Position numbers and translations under genes: made by a program. 64,000 nucleotides of DNA from Pandoraea norimbergensis (GTDB lineage Bacteria > Pseudomonadota > Gammaproteobacteria > Burkholderiales > Burkholderiaceae): NCBI RefSeq assembly GCF_001465545.3, contig NZ_CP013480.3:496001-560000 (forward strand), written 5' to 3'. Under the pieces are notes generated by a model, which was not told the origin of the DNA, did not search any database, and saw only the letters and a program-made list of their open reading frames with translations. Shown in pieces: positions 63,891 through 64,000 of the stretch (its first letter is position 1; each line of letters opens with the position of its first letter).

Positions 63891-64000
63891 CTAGTTTTCT
63901 GACGGATGAATGGAGTGTGTTTTTTCCCAATACCGACCCATTTGTATCTGGGGGTATGTACTGGCCCAAATTGTAATGTGGCATCCGAAGAGTTAGGGCG
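63891..64000. other. Unassigned flanking DNA right of the IS element
   Basis: 110 bp of lower-G+C sequence. A frame read from 63893 stays open for about 26 codons (..FLTDEWSVFFPNTDPF..) to a stop near 63971, too short to identify. It does not obviously continue the integrase fragment or comM. Confidence 0.3.

Overview
The window is high-G+C DNA from a betaproteobacterium of the order Burkholderiales. Gene content (phaM, a two-ORF metH, DUF1840, DUF3567, DUF2917, a fused birA-coaX operon, a dctABD system) fits Burkholderiaceae, and the general look is compatible with Pandoraea. The genus is an inference and was not tested by alignment. About sixty chromosomal genes are recognisable. No rRNA, tRNA or CRISPR array was seen.

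Layout. 1-2.8 kb: a cut-off gene, a LiuR-like MerR regulator and a metallo-beta-lactamase-fold hydrolase, with two near-identical operators; then an aspartyl-protease-like protein. 2.9-9.4 kb: MHS transporter, SDR, dsbA, SPOR protein, argS, DUF1840. 9.6-15.8 kb: secreted Gly/Pro-rich protein, MgtC-like protein, the split methionine synthase (N- and C-terminal halves as overlapping ORFs), rhodanese, DUF3567. 16-22.7 kb: catabolic genes (3-oxoadipate enol-lactonase-like, IclR, FAH family, orphan amino-acid-type binding protein, enoyl-CoA hydratase). 22.9-30 kb: phaM, patatin, AraC, LysE, two small proteins and a ferritin-like diiron protein. 30.1-40 kb: heptose adenylyltransferase, asparaginase, then birA-coaX-SPOR on one strand, diverging from a four-gene MCE lipid-transport operon followed by a VanZ protein. 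40-48.5 kb: ferredoxin, hydrolase, then dacC, a D-amino-acid aminotransferase, a YbeD-like protein and lipB-lipA, which together make a cell-wall and lipoate block interrupted by a LysR/DUF2917 pair and an EamA transporter. 49-58.5 kb: N-formylglutamate amidohydrolase and IclR, an NMT1-type ABC importer, dctA, dctB, dctD. 58.6-60.5 kb: two thioredoxin-fold proteins and a lipoprotein.

The most interesting regulatory stretch is 48.6-58.5 kb. A very good sigma-54 promoter (50915-50930), with palindromes about 90 bp upstream, precedes the ABC importer and dctA. DctD, which carries the sigma-54 contact loop GAFTGA, is encoded at the far end. Two strong hairpins separate dctA from dctB. This suggests a nitrogen/carboxylate uptake regulon in which the ABC importer is co-controlled with the C4-dicarboxylate carrier.

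The right end (from about 61125) is mobile DNA. The comM/yifB gene is cut off just after the codons for its LPEF motif. A tyrosine-recombinase-like reading frame starts about 80 bp further on, reading away from comM, and is itself interrupted by a complete IS21-family element (61409-63890, istA and istB, imperfect 26-bp terminal repeats). The window therefore probably ends inside a genomic island whose far side and cargo lie outside the sequence given.
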